Origin: JALZCH01 sp036400075 | Lineage (GTDB): Bacteria; Acidobacteriota; Blastocatellia; Pyrinomonadales; Pyrinomonadaceae | Assembly: GCA_036400075.1 (NCBI GenBank) | Contig: DASWLV010000150.1 | Coordinates: 1-12,750 of the forward strand | Direction: 5' to 3' | DNA length: 12,750 bases | Shown here: positions 1 through 5,846 of the stretch, in pieces | Layout of the letters: every line of letters starts with the position of its first letter | Numbering within the stretch: position 1 is the stretch's first letter | Program-made: the position numbers and the translations under genes | The notes under the pieces: generated by a model | Seen by the model: only the letters and a program-made list of their open reading frames with translations | Told to the model about the DNA's origin: nothing | Databases searched by the model: none

Positions 1-771
1 AGCGGCAAAGGCGGAGTCGGAAAATCAACCGTCGCCGTCAATCTCGCCGTGTCGCTCGCTTTGGACGGCGCGAAAGTCGGTATAATGGACGCCGACGTTT
101 ACGGACCGAACGTGCCGATAATGCTCGGAATCAGTCATAAACAGCCCGAAGTCGGAGCGCAGCAGCTTTTGCCGATTGAAGCGCACGGCGTCAAGGTTAT
201 GTCAATGGGCAATTTGCAGCCGGGCGACAAACCTCTGATTATGCGCGGTCCGATGCTCCACGGGCTTGTCCGGCAATTTCTGGCGGATGTCGCGTGGGGC
301 GAGCTTGATTATTTGATTGTTGATATGCCGCCGGGAACCGGCGACGTGCAGTTGAGTCTGGCGCAGCTTGTTCCGGTTCAGGGCGCTGTTGTGGTAACGA
401 CGCCGCAGGAAGTTTCACTGGCGGATGTGCGCCGCGCGATCAGAATGTTTGAAACTGTTGCCGTGCCGGTTTTGGGCGTGGTGGAAAATATGAGCTATTT
501 TGTGCCGCCGGATATGCCCGAAAAACGCTACAACATTTTCGGCGAAGGCGGCGGACGCCGAATCGCAGATCAATACGGTTTATCGTTTTTGGGCGAAATC
601 CCGCTCGGAATGGAAGTGCGCGAAGCCGGAGACTCAGGCGTTCCGGTTGTCATTTCGCAGCCCGGTTCGCCGCAAGCCAAATCGTTCCGCGAAATGGCGG
701 AAAACGTCGCGCGTCACGTTTCTATCGAAGCTATGAAACCAGACCTTGTTATTTCGCGCCGGGCGCAGTAA
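1..771 (+). CDS. mrp: Mrp/ApbC-family P-loop ATPase, Fe-S cluster carrier (5' partial)
   Basis: The reading frame is already open at base 1, so the N-terminus, where many Mrp proteins carry a DUF59/MIP18 domain, lies outside the window. The visible 256 residues begin with the deviant Walker A motif SGKGGVGKST. They continue with the switch region MDADVYGPNVP and the signature DMPPGTGD (about nt 328-351), all typical of the Mrp/Nbp35/ApbC branch of the MinD/ParA superfamily. The family binds and transfers Fe-S clusters to apoproteins in the cytoplasm, and ATP hydrolysis is needed for this. The usual CPxC motif that bridges a cluster at the dimer interface is absent: after ENMSYF the chain reads VPPDMPEKRYNIFG (nt 484-543). 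From memory, cyanobacterial-type Mrp proteins look similar. It lies 84 bp upstream of an A-type carrier gene on the same strand, which fits a role in Fe-S biogenesis. Confidence 0.93.
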   Translation, partial: SGKGGVGKSTVAVNLAVSLALDGAKVGIMDADVYGPNVPIMLGISHKQPEVGAQQLLPIEAHGVKVMSMGNLQPGDKPLIMRGPMLHGLVRQFLADVAWGELDYLIVDMPPGTGDVQLSLAQLVPVQGAVVVTTPQEVSLADVRRAIRMFETVAVPVLGVVENMSYFVPPDMPEKRYNIFGEGGGRRIADQYGLSFLGEIPLGMEVREAGDSGVPVVISQPGSPQAKSFREMAENVARHVSIEAMKPDLVISRRAQ

Positions 772-855
772 AATAATCGAGGAAAGTTTATTAAAAAGTC
801 AGGATTACCCCTGCGAGCAAAAGTAATTTTAGATTTTTAGGAGACAAATAAAAAA

Positions 856-1215
856 ATGACACCAACAGTTGCCGCTCCGGCTTTTGATTTGATTTTAACG
901 AGCCAGGCTGCGGAAGAAATTAAAGGATTTTTGGCTGGCGAAGAAGATTTGCCTGAAACCGCTGGGCTTCGCGTCCGCGTCGTGCCGGGCGGCTGTTCGG
1001 GTTTTCAGTACAGCCTCAACATCGAAGAAGAATCGCGTCAGGGCGATTTTATTTTAGACAAAGAAGGCGTGCGCCTTTTTGTTGATATGTTTTCGGCGCA
1101 ATATTTAAACGGCGTCAAAGTTGATTACACCTCAAATATGATGGGTTCGGGCTTTACATTTGAAAACCCGAACGCAACTGGCGGCTGCGGCTGCGGTACA
1201 TCGTTTACGGCGTAA
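856..1215 (+). CDS. erpA: A-type Fe-S cluster carrier (ErpA/IscA/SufA family)
   Basis: This 119-aa protein has the family length and the three invariant cysteines of A-type carriers: Cys47 in VPGGCSGF, and Cys111 and Cys113 in GGCGCGTSF near the C-terminus. These ligands hold a [2Fe-2S] or [4Fe-4S] cluster that is passed from the scaffold to target enzymes in the cytoplasm. The start is preceded by TTTAGGAGAC, a good ribosome site although about 13 nt from the ATG. A strong terminator follows 24 bp after the stop, so the mrp-erpA pair ends here. The GGCGCG tail resembles ErpA more than IscA, but ErpA, IscA and SufA cannot be told apart with certainty from one sequence. The symbol is a best guess. 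Confidence 0.93.
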   Translation: MTPTVAAPAFDLILTSQAAEEIKGFLAGEEDLPETAGLRVRVVPGGCSGFQYSLNIEEESRQGDFILDKEGVRLFVDMFSAQYLNGVKVDYTSNMMGSGFTFENPNATGGCGCGTSFTA

Positions 1216-1239
1216 GAGTAAAAAATAAACTAAAGTAAA

Positions 1240-1272
1240 AAAGGAGAGCAATTTTTGCTCTCCTTTATTTTT
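1240..1272 (+). terminator. Rho-independent terminator after the A-type carrier gene
   Basis: A perfect 12-bp stem (AAAGGAGAGCAA, 1240-1251, pairing with 1255-1266) has a TTT loop and is followed by ATTTTT. It begins 24 bp past the stop codon at 1215. Confidence 0.92.
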
Positions 1273-1293
1273 AACCTTTAAATATCCTATCTA

Positions 1294-1390
1294 TGCGCCA
1301 AAGGCGCACTAAGAAGGTAGCCAGACGTGAAACGTCTGGAACAAGCGAACAAACCAAGCCGCGCCGAAGGCGCGGCAGATATTGGCTACC
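1294..1390 (+). repeat. REP-like element, copy A (three hairpins with GTAG)
   Basis: In order: hairpin 1 TGCGCC-AAA-GGCGCA (1294-1308); spacer CTAAGAAG; GTAG (1317-1320); hairpin 2 CCAGACGT-GAA-ACGTCTGG (1321-1339); an 18-nt spacer; hairpin 3 GCCGCGCC-GAA-GGCGCGGC (1358-1376); then GGCTACC (1384-1390), which is GGTAGCC read on the other strand. That last motif overlaps the end of the transposase gene and provides its stop codon. Confidence 0.85.
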
Positions 1391-1832
1391 ATAAAAATTG
1401 CTCGTCATATTCAATATTTGCCGCTTTCAACAATTCGACATATTCTTCCTGAAACGTTTTCCGCCGATGATGTTCCTCCTGATTCAAAACATACCGCTTA
1501 ACACCTTCGATATTTGAAGGGCTGACCGTAAAAACGCCATAACCTTTTTGCCATGCAAATTTCGTTTTTCCGATTTCCTTGTGAACCCATTCCGACGAAT
1601 CGGCTTTCACATCACGCAATAAATAATCAATTCGGTGCGATGTTTTCAATCCGACAAACAAGTGAACGTGATCAGCAATTCCGCCGACAGCTAAGGGAAT
1701 GCCTTCCAAGCCTTTGACAATGCCGCCCAGATAAGAGTGCAGACGGTTGCGCCATTCGTTTGAAATCATCGGGATGCGTTCTTTGGTTGAAAAAACAATA
1801 TGAATATGCAGGCTTGAATGTGTCGAGGGCAT
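1386..1832 (-). CDS. HUH/Y1 transposase, RAYT-like (IS200/IS605 TnpA family)
   Basis: This 148-aa protein belongs to the Y1 HUH single-strand transposases. It has the HUH metal-binding motif (His55-Val-His57 in ADHVHLFV) and the catalytic helix RYVLNQEEHH, where Tyr114 would attack DNA and Gln118 (Tyr+4) helps bind metal. It also has the family ending EYDEQFLW. Such enzymes recognise hairpins at element ends and cut and rejoin single strands; RAYT versions act on GTAG-hairpin REP repeats. An in-frame ATG at 1877 would add 15 residues, but those codons lie inside the REP element and the homologous core starts at MPSTHSSLHIHIVFSTK, so I chose the ATG at 1830-1832. No clear ribosome site precedes either start. 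No TnpB-like gene accompanies it. The stop TAG lies inside the flanking repeat. Confidence 0.9.
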   Translation of the reverse strand: MPSTHSSLHIHIVFSTKERIPMISNEWRNRLHSYLGGIVKGLEGIPLAVGGIADHVHLFVGLKTSHRIDYLLRDVKADSSEWVHKEIGKTKFAWQKGYGVFTVSPSNIEGVKRYVLNQEEHHRRKTFQEEYVELLKAANIEYDEQFLW

Positions 1833-1846
1833 TTGTTTGTTTCTGT

Positions 1847-1927
1847 GCGCGTCTTCAACGCGCGGTCTTTTTTTCATTTAACCAGACGTTTCACGTCTGG
1901 CTACCTTCTTAGTGCGCTTTCAGCGCA
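1847..1927 (-). repeat. REP-like element, copy B (inverted, upstream of the transposase gene)
   Basis: Read on the minus strand: hairpin 1 TGCGCT-GAA-AGCGCA (1927-1913), spacer CTAAGAAG, GTAG (1904-1901), hairpin 2 CCAGACGT-GAA-ACGTCTGG (1900-1882), an A-rich spacer, and hairpin 3 GCGCGT-TGAAG-ACGCGC (1863-1847). The innermost pair of hairpin 1 is T-A here and C-G in copy A, a compensatory change. The element lies directly upstream of the transposase start, so it forms that gene's leader. Confidence 0.85.
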
Positions 1928-1977
1928 TTTTATAAGCGGCAAAAGAATAAGCTTTTTTCCGCAGATACTCATTTTCT

Positions 1978-2058
1978 GCCGCGAAGCGGCAAACAGAAGG
2001 TAGCCAGACGTGAAACGTCTGGAATTCATCGCACCATTGTTTCCGCGCTGAAGGCGCG
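1978..2058 (+). repeat. REP-like element, copy C
   Basis: Hairpin 1 GCCGC-GAA-GCGGC (1978-1990), spacer AAACAGAAG, GTAG (2000-2003), hairpin 2 CCAGACGT-GAA-ACGTCTGG (2004-2022), a 21-nt spacer, and hairpin 3 CGCGCT-GAA-GGCGCG (2044-2058, with one T-G wobble pair). Confidence 0.82.
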
Positions 2059-2074
2059 AAAAGATTGTTTTCTG

Positions 2075-2158
2075 TGCGCGACTTCACCGCGCAATCCGAT
2101 TTTATTCGTCTAACCAGACGTTACACGTCTGGCTACCTTCTGTTTGCCGCTTCGCGGC
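2075..2158 (-). repeat. REP-like element, copy D
   Basis: Read on the minus strand: hairpin 1 GCCGC-GAA-GCGGC (2158-2146), spacer AAACAGAAG, GTAG (2136-2133), hairpin 2 CCAGACGT-GTA-ACGTCTGG (2132-2114, loop GTA rather than GAA), an A/T-rich spacer, and hairpin 3 TGCGCGG-TGAAG-TCGCGCA (2093-2075, with a G-T wobble at the loop). Its inner part, ending CGCGCACAGAAA, matches copy B closely. Confidence 0.82.
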
Positions 2159-2161
2159 TGG

Positions 2162-2189
2162 AGTTGGAAGCTGTTTACAGCTTCCAACT
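2162..2189. repeat. 13-bp perfect inverted repeat, unrelated to the REP hairpins
   Basis: AGTTGGAAGCTGT (2162-2174), a TT loop, then the exact complement (2177-2189). It lies between the REPIN pair and the 3' end of the restriction enzyme gene. It has no T-run on either side, so it is not a classic terminator. It could be a separate dispersed palindrome or could protect or pause the transcript end. Confidence 0.6.
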
Positions 2190-2258
2190 GAGTTTGGTCG
2201 TCAATTCACCTTAACGCCGCTTGTTCTTTTGTAGAATCGCTGTCTTGACTGCGCTTTG

Positions 2259-5200
2259 CTATGCGTTCCACTCGTAACTGTTATTTTTACACGCCGCATA
2301 ATTTTCGTTTAGTTTCGGCTCAAGCAAAACCAGAGCGGTCAGGCGGCGCGCCATGTTCATTACTTCGCGCACTTCGTCGGCGGTTAAGGCTCTGCCCAAA
2401 ACGGCAAATTCGCGGTAAGAGAGCCATTTTTTCATTACCTGATAACCGCCAATCGTGTATTCCCAAACTCTTTGCGGGACGCAGCGCCAATACGCGGCGT
2501 CGTTCAGATAAACGTCAACCGCCTGCGCGCCGAGACAAGCGAGAGCTTGTTCCGGCGTGTAGCCCAAACGCGCGGCGGCTTGTTCGATTGCTTCAGTTTC
2601 CTGCGCGGAATAATCGTGAACGACGGTTTTGCCTTTGCCCGGCATCGTTACTGCGCCGTCTCTGCCGCCGTAGCCCCAATTTGCGCGCACTTCGTAATCT
2701 GCGGCTTGCAGATTAGTCCCGTCCGTTTTCGCCGGAACGCCAATGCGAGCAAACGGCGCGAGCAGATTTCCGGCAGTCACGCCCGCAGCCGCCGTTTCGG
2801 TATCGAGCAGCGCGGCGACTTCTTTGCCCAGTAAGACAGAGGTCTGCAAAACCTCTAGTTCGGCGGGCAAAGGCACGCGCGGAAAATCCCCACGGATTCC
2901 GTCGGCGTTTTCTTCCGTGTACAGCGGCGCGTAACCGATGGCGAGCGCGTGCATCCAAATCAAACCAGCCTTTTCCGCCGATTTGTCAACATCTTCAACG
3001 CCAATCGCCGCCAAATACGCCCGCGCTTTTTCCGAGAGATTTGCTTTCGGTGCATTTGTTTCTGCGGAAAAGAAACTTACTTGATTTCCGTTTGAATTTT
3101 CATTTTCTGTTTCTTTTAGCTTAAGCGGAAAGGCAATAGCGTGTCCTTTCATTGCATCTCTAGCAATTAAATTATTAACAAACAGAAATGGAACACCTTC
3201 CGGGCTTGCAACTCCAGACGGACGACTAATCAAAAAACCGTTTTGAGGAAAAACTTGTGGTTGAAAACTCGGACGTGGTTCTTTCCAAATAGGACGTGTA
3301 TTTGTGTAATAACACCACCTTGTGTCAAATGGTTTTAAATGATAACGCTCAATACTTTCCTGTGAAAAAGTCTCTGCTGCAAGCAGTTTCTCTCTTGCAT
3401 TTCTTGGGTCATATCTTGCGCTGTTACGGGTGAGACCCGGACAAATCTTTTGTAAATCTTCAAATTTAATGTTTGTATCGAAGAAACTTCGGATTCTGTT
3501 GCTAAGTTTTTCTTTATCAATATCAATTAAATCGAAAGCTCTGTCTTCATCTAAGCCTTGAAAATATTTGTTCGCTAAATCATCTAGTTTTGCCCAAGAT
3601 TGATAATCGGTTTTGTGTTCGTTCGGATAAAACGAAAAGCGGCTTTCGGGTTGGGGCGAAACGTTTTGATAATCAAAAATGCTTTCGCTTTCCGTTGATT
3701 TCTCATTTCCCCAATTCGGATCAAGTCGCCTAACCAGATGTCCCGCGTCACCGTTTTCCTCCACACTCGATAACAATTCTTCGCGTTTGTTGACGCCCCA
3801 GAATTGGCGAAAACGGACGGTCGGTTGTTCGTCGCGCTGTTCTTTTCTGACCATCAAACCGATTGCCGTGCCGACGCGGATTCCTTCGCGGTTGTATTCG
3901 GTCGAAAAAACGCTTGGGTCAGGTTTGCCTTCGGGCGTGACTTTTCCGGTTTCCCGACTGTCGCCGTTTAAGCTGTCGAACCAGAGCAAATCAAACTCGC
4001 GTAAAAATTTCTCGCGCATCACGACAAACGAAGGATCACGCAAATAAGAGAAATTCGAGATGTAGCAAACGACGCCTTTGCGCGCCCCCATTTCGGCAAT
4101 GCGACGTTCCGCGAGACGGAAAAAGCGGACGTATAATTCATCGAGATTAAATTTCTTGATGCCCCATTTCTTAATCAAACCCGCTTTGTAAGGCTCGACG
4201 AGTCCCTGTTCTTCGGCGGGCGAAGTTCCGGCGAAAGCGTTGTAAGGCGGATTGCCGATGATGACCAGAATCGGCGTCTCGCGTTTGATTGCTTCCGCCT
4301 GATCGCGTTCGGCTTCCATTTCGGGAAATAACAAATGCGTTTTCGGTTCTTTGGCAGGCTCCCAACCCGTTAGCGCGTTAGTCAAATAAACGCCGACGCG
4401 CTCGCCTTCCTCGATGTTTGCGCCGAGATTGTTGAGCAGCAATCCAAGCTGCAAATGCGCGACGACAAACGGCGCGGGCAAAATCTCGAAGCCGAAAACT
4501 CTCTCGGTCGCGGCTTTTTTCAAATCCTCTGCGGCAAGCGCGCCTTCGCCACGCTGTTCGAGCGTTTGATGAATGTGGTTTAAGACTTCGACCAGATACG
4601 CGCCCGTTCCGCAGCACGGGTCAAGCACATAAACATTTGGATCAGCCAGACCGTCGGCGAGATTTAATTCTTCCTTTAAAACCGTGTCAACGCGGGCGAC
4701 CATATATTTGACGATTTCCTGCGGCGTGTACCAGACACCGAGCTGTTTGCGGAGTTCGGGATCAAACTGCTGCAAAAACGGCTCGTAAAAATACTGCACG
4801 GCTTGACCTTCATCAAAACGCGCGAAAAACTCTTGCCGCACAATCCGATTTAAAACATTGCCCGTCCAATCCAGCACTTCGACCAGATCGAGATTTCGCA
4901 GATTGCCCGGTTTGGCGATTTCGTCAAACAAAACCTGAATTACCGGAACGCCTAGATAAAACCCGGCTTCGCGCCAGCGAAAATCATCCTTGCGCTGCGG
5001 ATTTTCTTTGTGCCATAAAACCCACGCGGAAAAGACGCCGTAAAAAAGAGTTTGAATCAAGGTCGAATGAAAAAAGTTCTCGCCGCGCTCGCCTTCAAAA
5101 CGAATGCCGAGAGCTTCTTCGAGAGCTTCGCGCAGCTTCTTTAAAGCGGGAAAATCTACGGTTTCAATCCGCGCTTTGGCGTCGCGGGCGTAAGAAGCCA

Positions 5201-5768
5201 GAAACCACGCGACTTCCTGCGGATTGGAAAGCGGCGCGTTGTGCTGCATAACGCGCTTGAGATATTCGAGAAAACGCGCTTCGTGTTCGGCTGCAAACGC
5301 TCGTTTGTCTGCGGCTTTCGCCCAGAATTTCGCCTGACTTTCAGCGAGAGTGTAGCGTTCAAGCTCTTTTGGCTCGCCGTTTTTCTGCGCGACCAGCAAA
5401 AAGTCTCGATAGTTCGTTACCAAAACCAGACCGTATTTGGCGAGATATTTTCTGACTTGTTCGCTATCGGCAATCTTTTGCACATCGTCCGCAAAACCTT
5501 TGATTTCGACTGCGCCGCGTTCGGGCGGTTGTCCTGATTGCGGCTGATTGTCGCCGCGTTGTAATTGAGAAGCCGTGAAAAATCCGCCGTCCGGCATTCC
5601 CGCCCCCTGATTTTTGAGCGTCAACACGCATCGCACGCGCGGTTTCAAAGTTTTTCCCAAACCGTCAAAAAGCGTGTTGATTGCCGGATAAAAAGACGTT
5701 TCCTTCGTGCTTGCGCCGGTGCGATAAATCGCTTCAAGGTCGGTGAGATATGTTTCAAATAAATTCAT
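2259..5768 (-). CDS. Type ISP-like single-chain restriction-modification enzyme (nuclease + N6-adenine methyltransferase + specificity domain)
   Basis: A 1169-aa protein. N-terminal PD-(D/E)xK-type nuclease: Asp60 in MPDGGFF and Glu88-Ile-Lys90 in AVEIKG. Next comes a helical connector (about 150-340) with WYTPQEIVKYMV at 346-357, then an N6-adenine methyltransferase core with AdoMet motif DPCCGTG (383-389) and catalytic NPPY (506-509). About 500 C-terminal residues match the Type ISP specificity region, with the late block YWRCVPQRVWEYTIGGYQVMKKW cut short here as QRVWEYTIGGYQVMKKW. It would methylate host DNA at an adenine and cut unmodified foreign DNA. LlaBIII-type ISP enzymes are about 1,570 aa and carry an SF2 helicase between nuclease and methyltransferase; no Walker A or DEAD-box segment is visible here. 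Residues about 706-903 (nt 3060-3650) are markedly AT-rich compared with the rest. The ATG at 5768 has no strong ribosome site. Confidence 0.88.
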   Translation of the reverse strand: MNLFETYLTDLEAIYRTGASTKETSFYPAINTLFDGLGKTLKPRVRCVLTLKNQGAGMPDGGFFTASQLQRGDNQPQSGQPPERGAVEIKGFADDVQKIADSEQVRKYLAKYGLVLVTNYRDFLLVAQKNGEPKELERYTLAESQAKFWAKAADKRAFAAEHEARFLEYLKRVMQHNAPLSNPQEVAWFLASYARDAKARIETVDFPALKKLREALEEALGIRFEGERGENFFHSTLIQTLFYGVFSAWVLWHKENPQRKDDFRWREAGFYLGVPVIQVLFDEIAKPGNLRNLDLVEVLDWTGNVLNRIVRQEFFARFDEGQAVQYFYEPFLQQFDPELRKQLGVWYTPQEIVKYMVARVDTVLKEELNLADGLADPNVYVLDPCCGTGAYLVEVLNHIHQTLEQRGEGALAAEDLKKAATERVFGFEILPAPFVVAHLQLGLLLNNLGANIEEGERVGVYLTNALTGWEPAKEPKTHLLFPEMEAERDQAEAIKRETPILVIIGNPPYNAFAGTSPAEEQGLVEPYKAGLIKKWGIKKFNLDELYVRFFRLAERRIAEMGARKGVVCYISNFSYLRDPSFVVMREKFLREFDLLWFDSLNGDSRETGKVTPEGKPDPSVFSTEYNREGIRVGTAIGLMVRKEQRDEQPTVRFRQFWGVNKREELLSSVEENGDAGHLVRRLDPNWGNEKSTESESIFDYQNVSPQPESRFSFYPNEHKTDYQSWAKLDDLANKYFQGLDEDRAFDLIDIDKEKLSNRIRSFFDTNIKFEDLQKICPGLTRNSARYDPRNAREKLLAAETFSQESIERYHLKPFDTRWCYYTNTRPIWKEPRPSFQPQVFPQNGFLISRPSGVASPEGVPFLFVNNLIARDAMKGHAIAFPLKLKETENENSNGNQVSFFSAETNAPKANLSEKARAYLAAIGVEDVDKSAEKAGLIWMHALAIGYAPLYTEENADGIRGDFPRVPLPAELEVLQTSVLLGKEVAALLDTETAAAGVTAGNLLAPFARIGVPAKTDGTNLQAADYEVRANWGYGGRDGAVTMPGKGKTVVHDYSAQETEAIEQAAARLGYTPEQALACLGAQAVDVYLNDAAYWRCVPQRVWEYTIGGYQVMKKWLSYREFAVLGRALTADEVREVMNMARRLTALVLLEPKLNENYAACKNNSYEWNA

Positions 5769-5783
5769 AAATCAATGTCGGCA

Positions 5784-5812
5784 TTTATAAACAAAAAAAC
5801 GGGTGAGGACAA
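5784..5812 (-). promoter_or_regulatory. Possible sigma70-type promoter for the restriction enzyme gene
   Basis: On the minus strand, TTGTCC (5812-5807), a 17-nt spacer, and TATAAA (5789-5784). The predicted start lies roughly 9 nt before the ATG at 5768, which would make a very short leader. The -35 box falls inside the toxin-antitoxin terminator hairpin. This is inferred from motif match only. Confidence 0.35.
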
Positions 5813-5823
5813 GCCGCGCCCGT
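5792..5823 (-). terminator. Terminator after the toxin gene
   Basis: On the minus strand the arm ACGGGCGCGG (5823-5814) pairs imperfectly with CCTCACCCGT (5808-5799) and is followed by TTTTTTTG (5799-5792). It lies 24 bp past the toxin stop and separates that operon from the restriction enzyme gene. Confidence 0.65.
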
Positions 5824-5846
5824 ATATTTGAAATCGTAATTTATCG

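Larger units (their letters stand above)
1294..1927 (-). mobile_element. RAYT/IS200-like unit: transposase gene between two inverted REP-like elements
   Basis: The 634-bp unit consists of element A (1294-1390, plus orientation), a transposase gene on the minus strand (1386-1832), and element B (1847-1927, opposite orientation). The outermost feature at both ends is a small hairpin, TGCGCC-AAA-GGCGCA at 1294-1308 and its counterpart TGCGCT-GAA-AGCGCA read on the minus strand at 1927-1913. Each is followed inwards by CTAAGAAGGTAG and an identical 8-bp-stem palindrome. A GTAG 5' to a hairpin, placed as inverted copies around an HUH transposase, is the known hallmark of REP elements and their RAYT enzymes. 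The outer limits are inferred from where A and B stop resembling each other; no target duplication is expected for this class. Confidence 0.75.
1978..2158. mobile_element. REPIN/MITE-like pair of inverted REP elements without a gene
   Basis: Copies C (plus, 1978-2058) and D (minus, 2158-2075) face each other across a 16-nt centre. The outer 30 bases of C (GCCGC-GAA-GCGGC, AAACAGAAG, GTAG and on into the hairpin) recur exactly at the outer end of D in inverted orientation. The layout is that of the transposase unit 50 bp to the left with the gene removed, which is what a non-autonomous derivative mobilised in trans would look like. I infer mobility from structure only. Confidence 0.7.

Noticed and set aside
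1386..1877. Longer transposase start at 1877 (MKKRPRVEDAHRNKQ)
   Set aside because: The extra codons lie inside REP copy B, there is no ribosome site, and the family core begins at the ATG at 1830-1832.
1818..2003. Plus-strand 61-aa reading frame
   Set aside because: It crosses REP copies B and C and antisense transposase sequence; it has no ribosome site and its composition does not look like protein.
1294..2158. Repeated palindromic blocks as a possible CRISPR array
   Set aside because: The copies alternate in orientation, have unequal spacing, contain several hairpins each and flank a transposase; there are no uniform spacers or cas genes.
2162..2189. 13-bp palindrome as terminator of the restriction enzyme gene
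   Set aside because: No T-run follows on the minus strand (nor on the plus strand), and it lies about 70 bp past the stop.
2261..2716. Plus-strand Arg-rich frame antisense to the restriction enzyme gene
   Set aside because: Shadow of the minus-strand gene: very Arg/Ser/Cys-rich and without recognisable motifs. The same applies to the frames at 2472-2834, 3679-4047 and 5241-5537.
2259..5768. Restriction enzyme as PglX of a BREX system
   Set aside because: No brxA, brxB, brxC, brxL or pglZ-like neighbours, and the N-terminal nuclease plus Type ISP-like C-terminus do not fit PglX.
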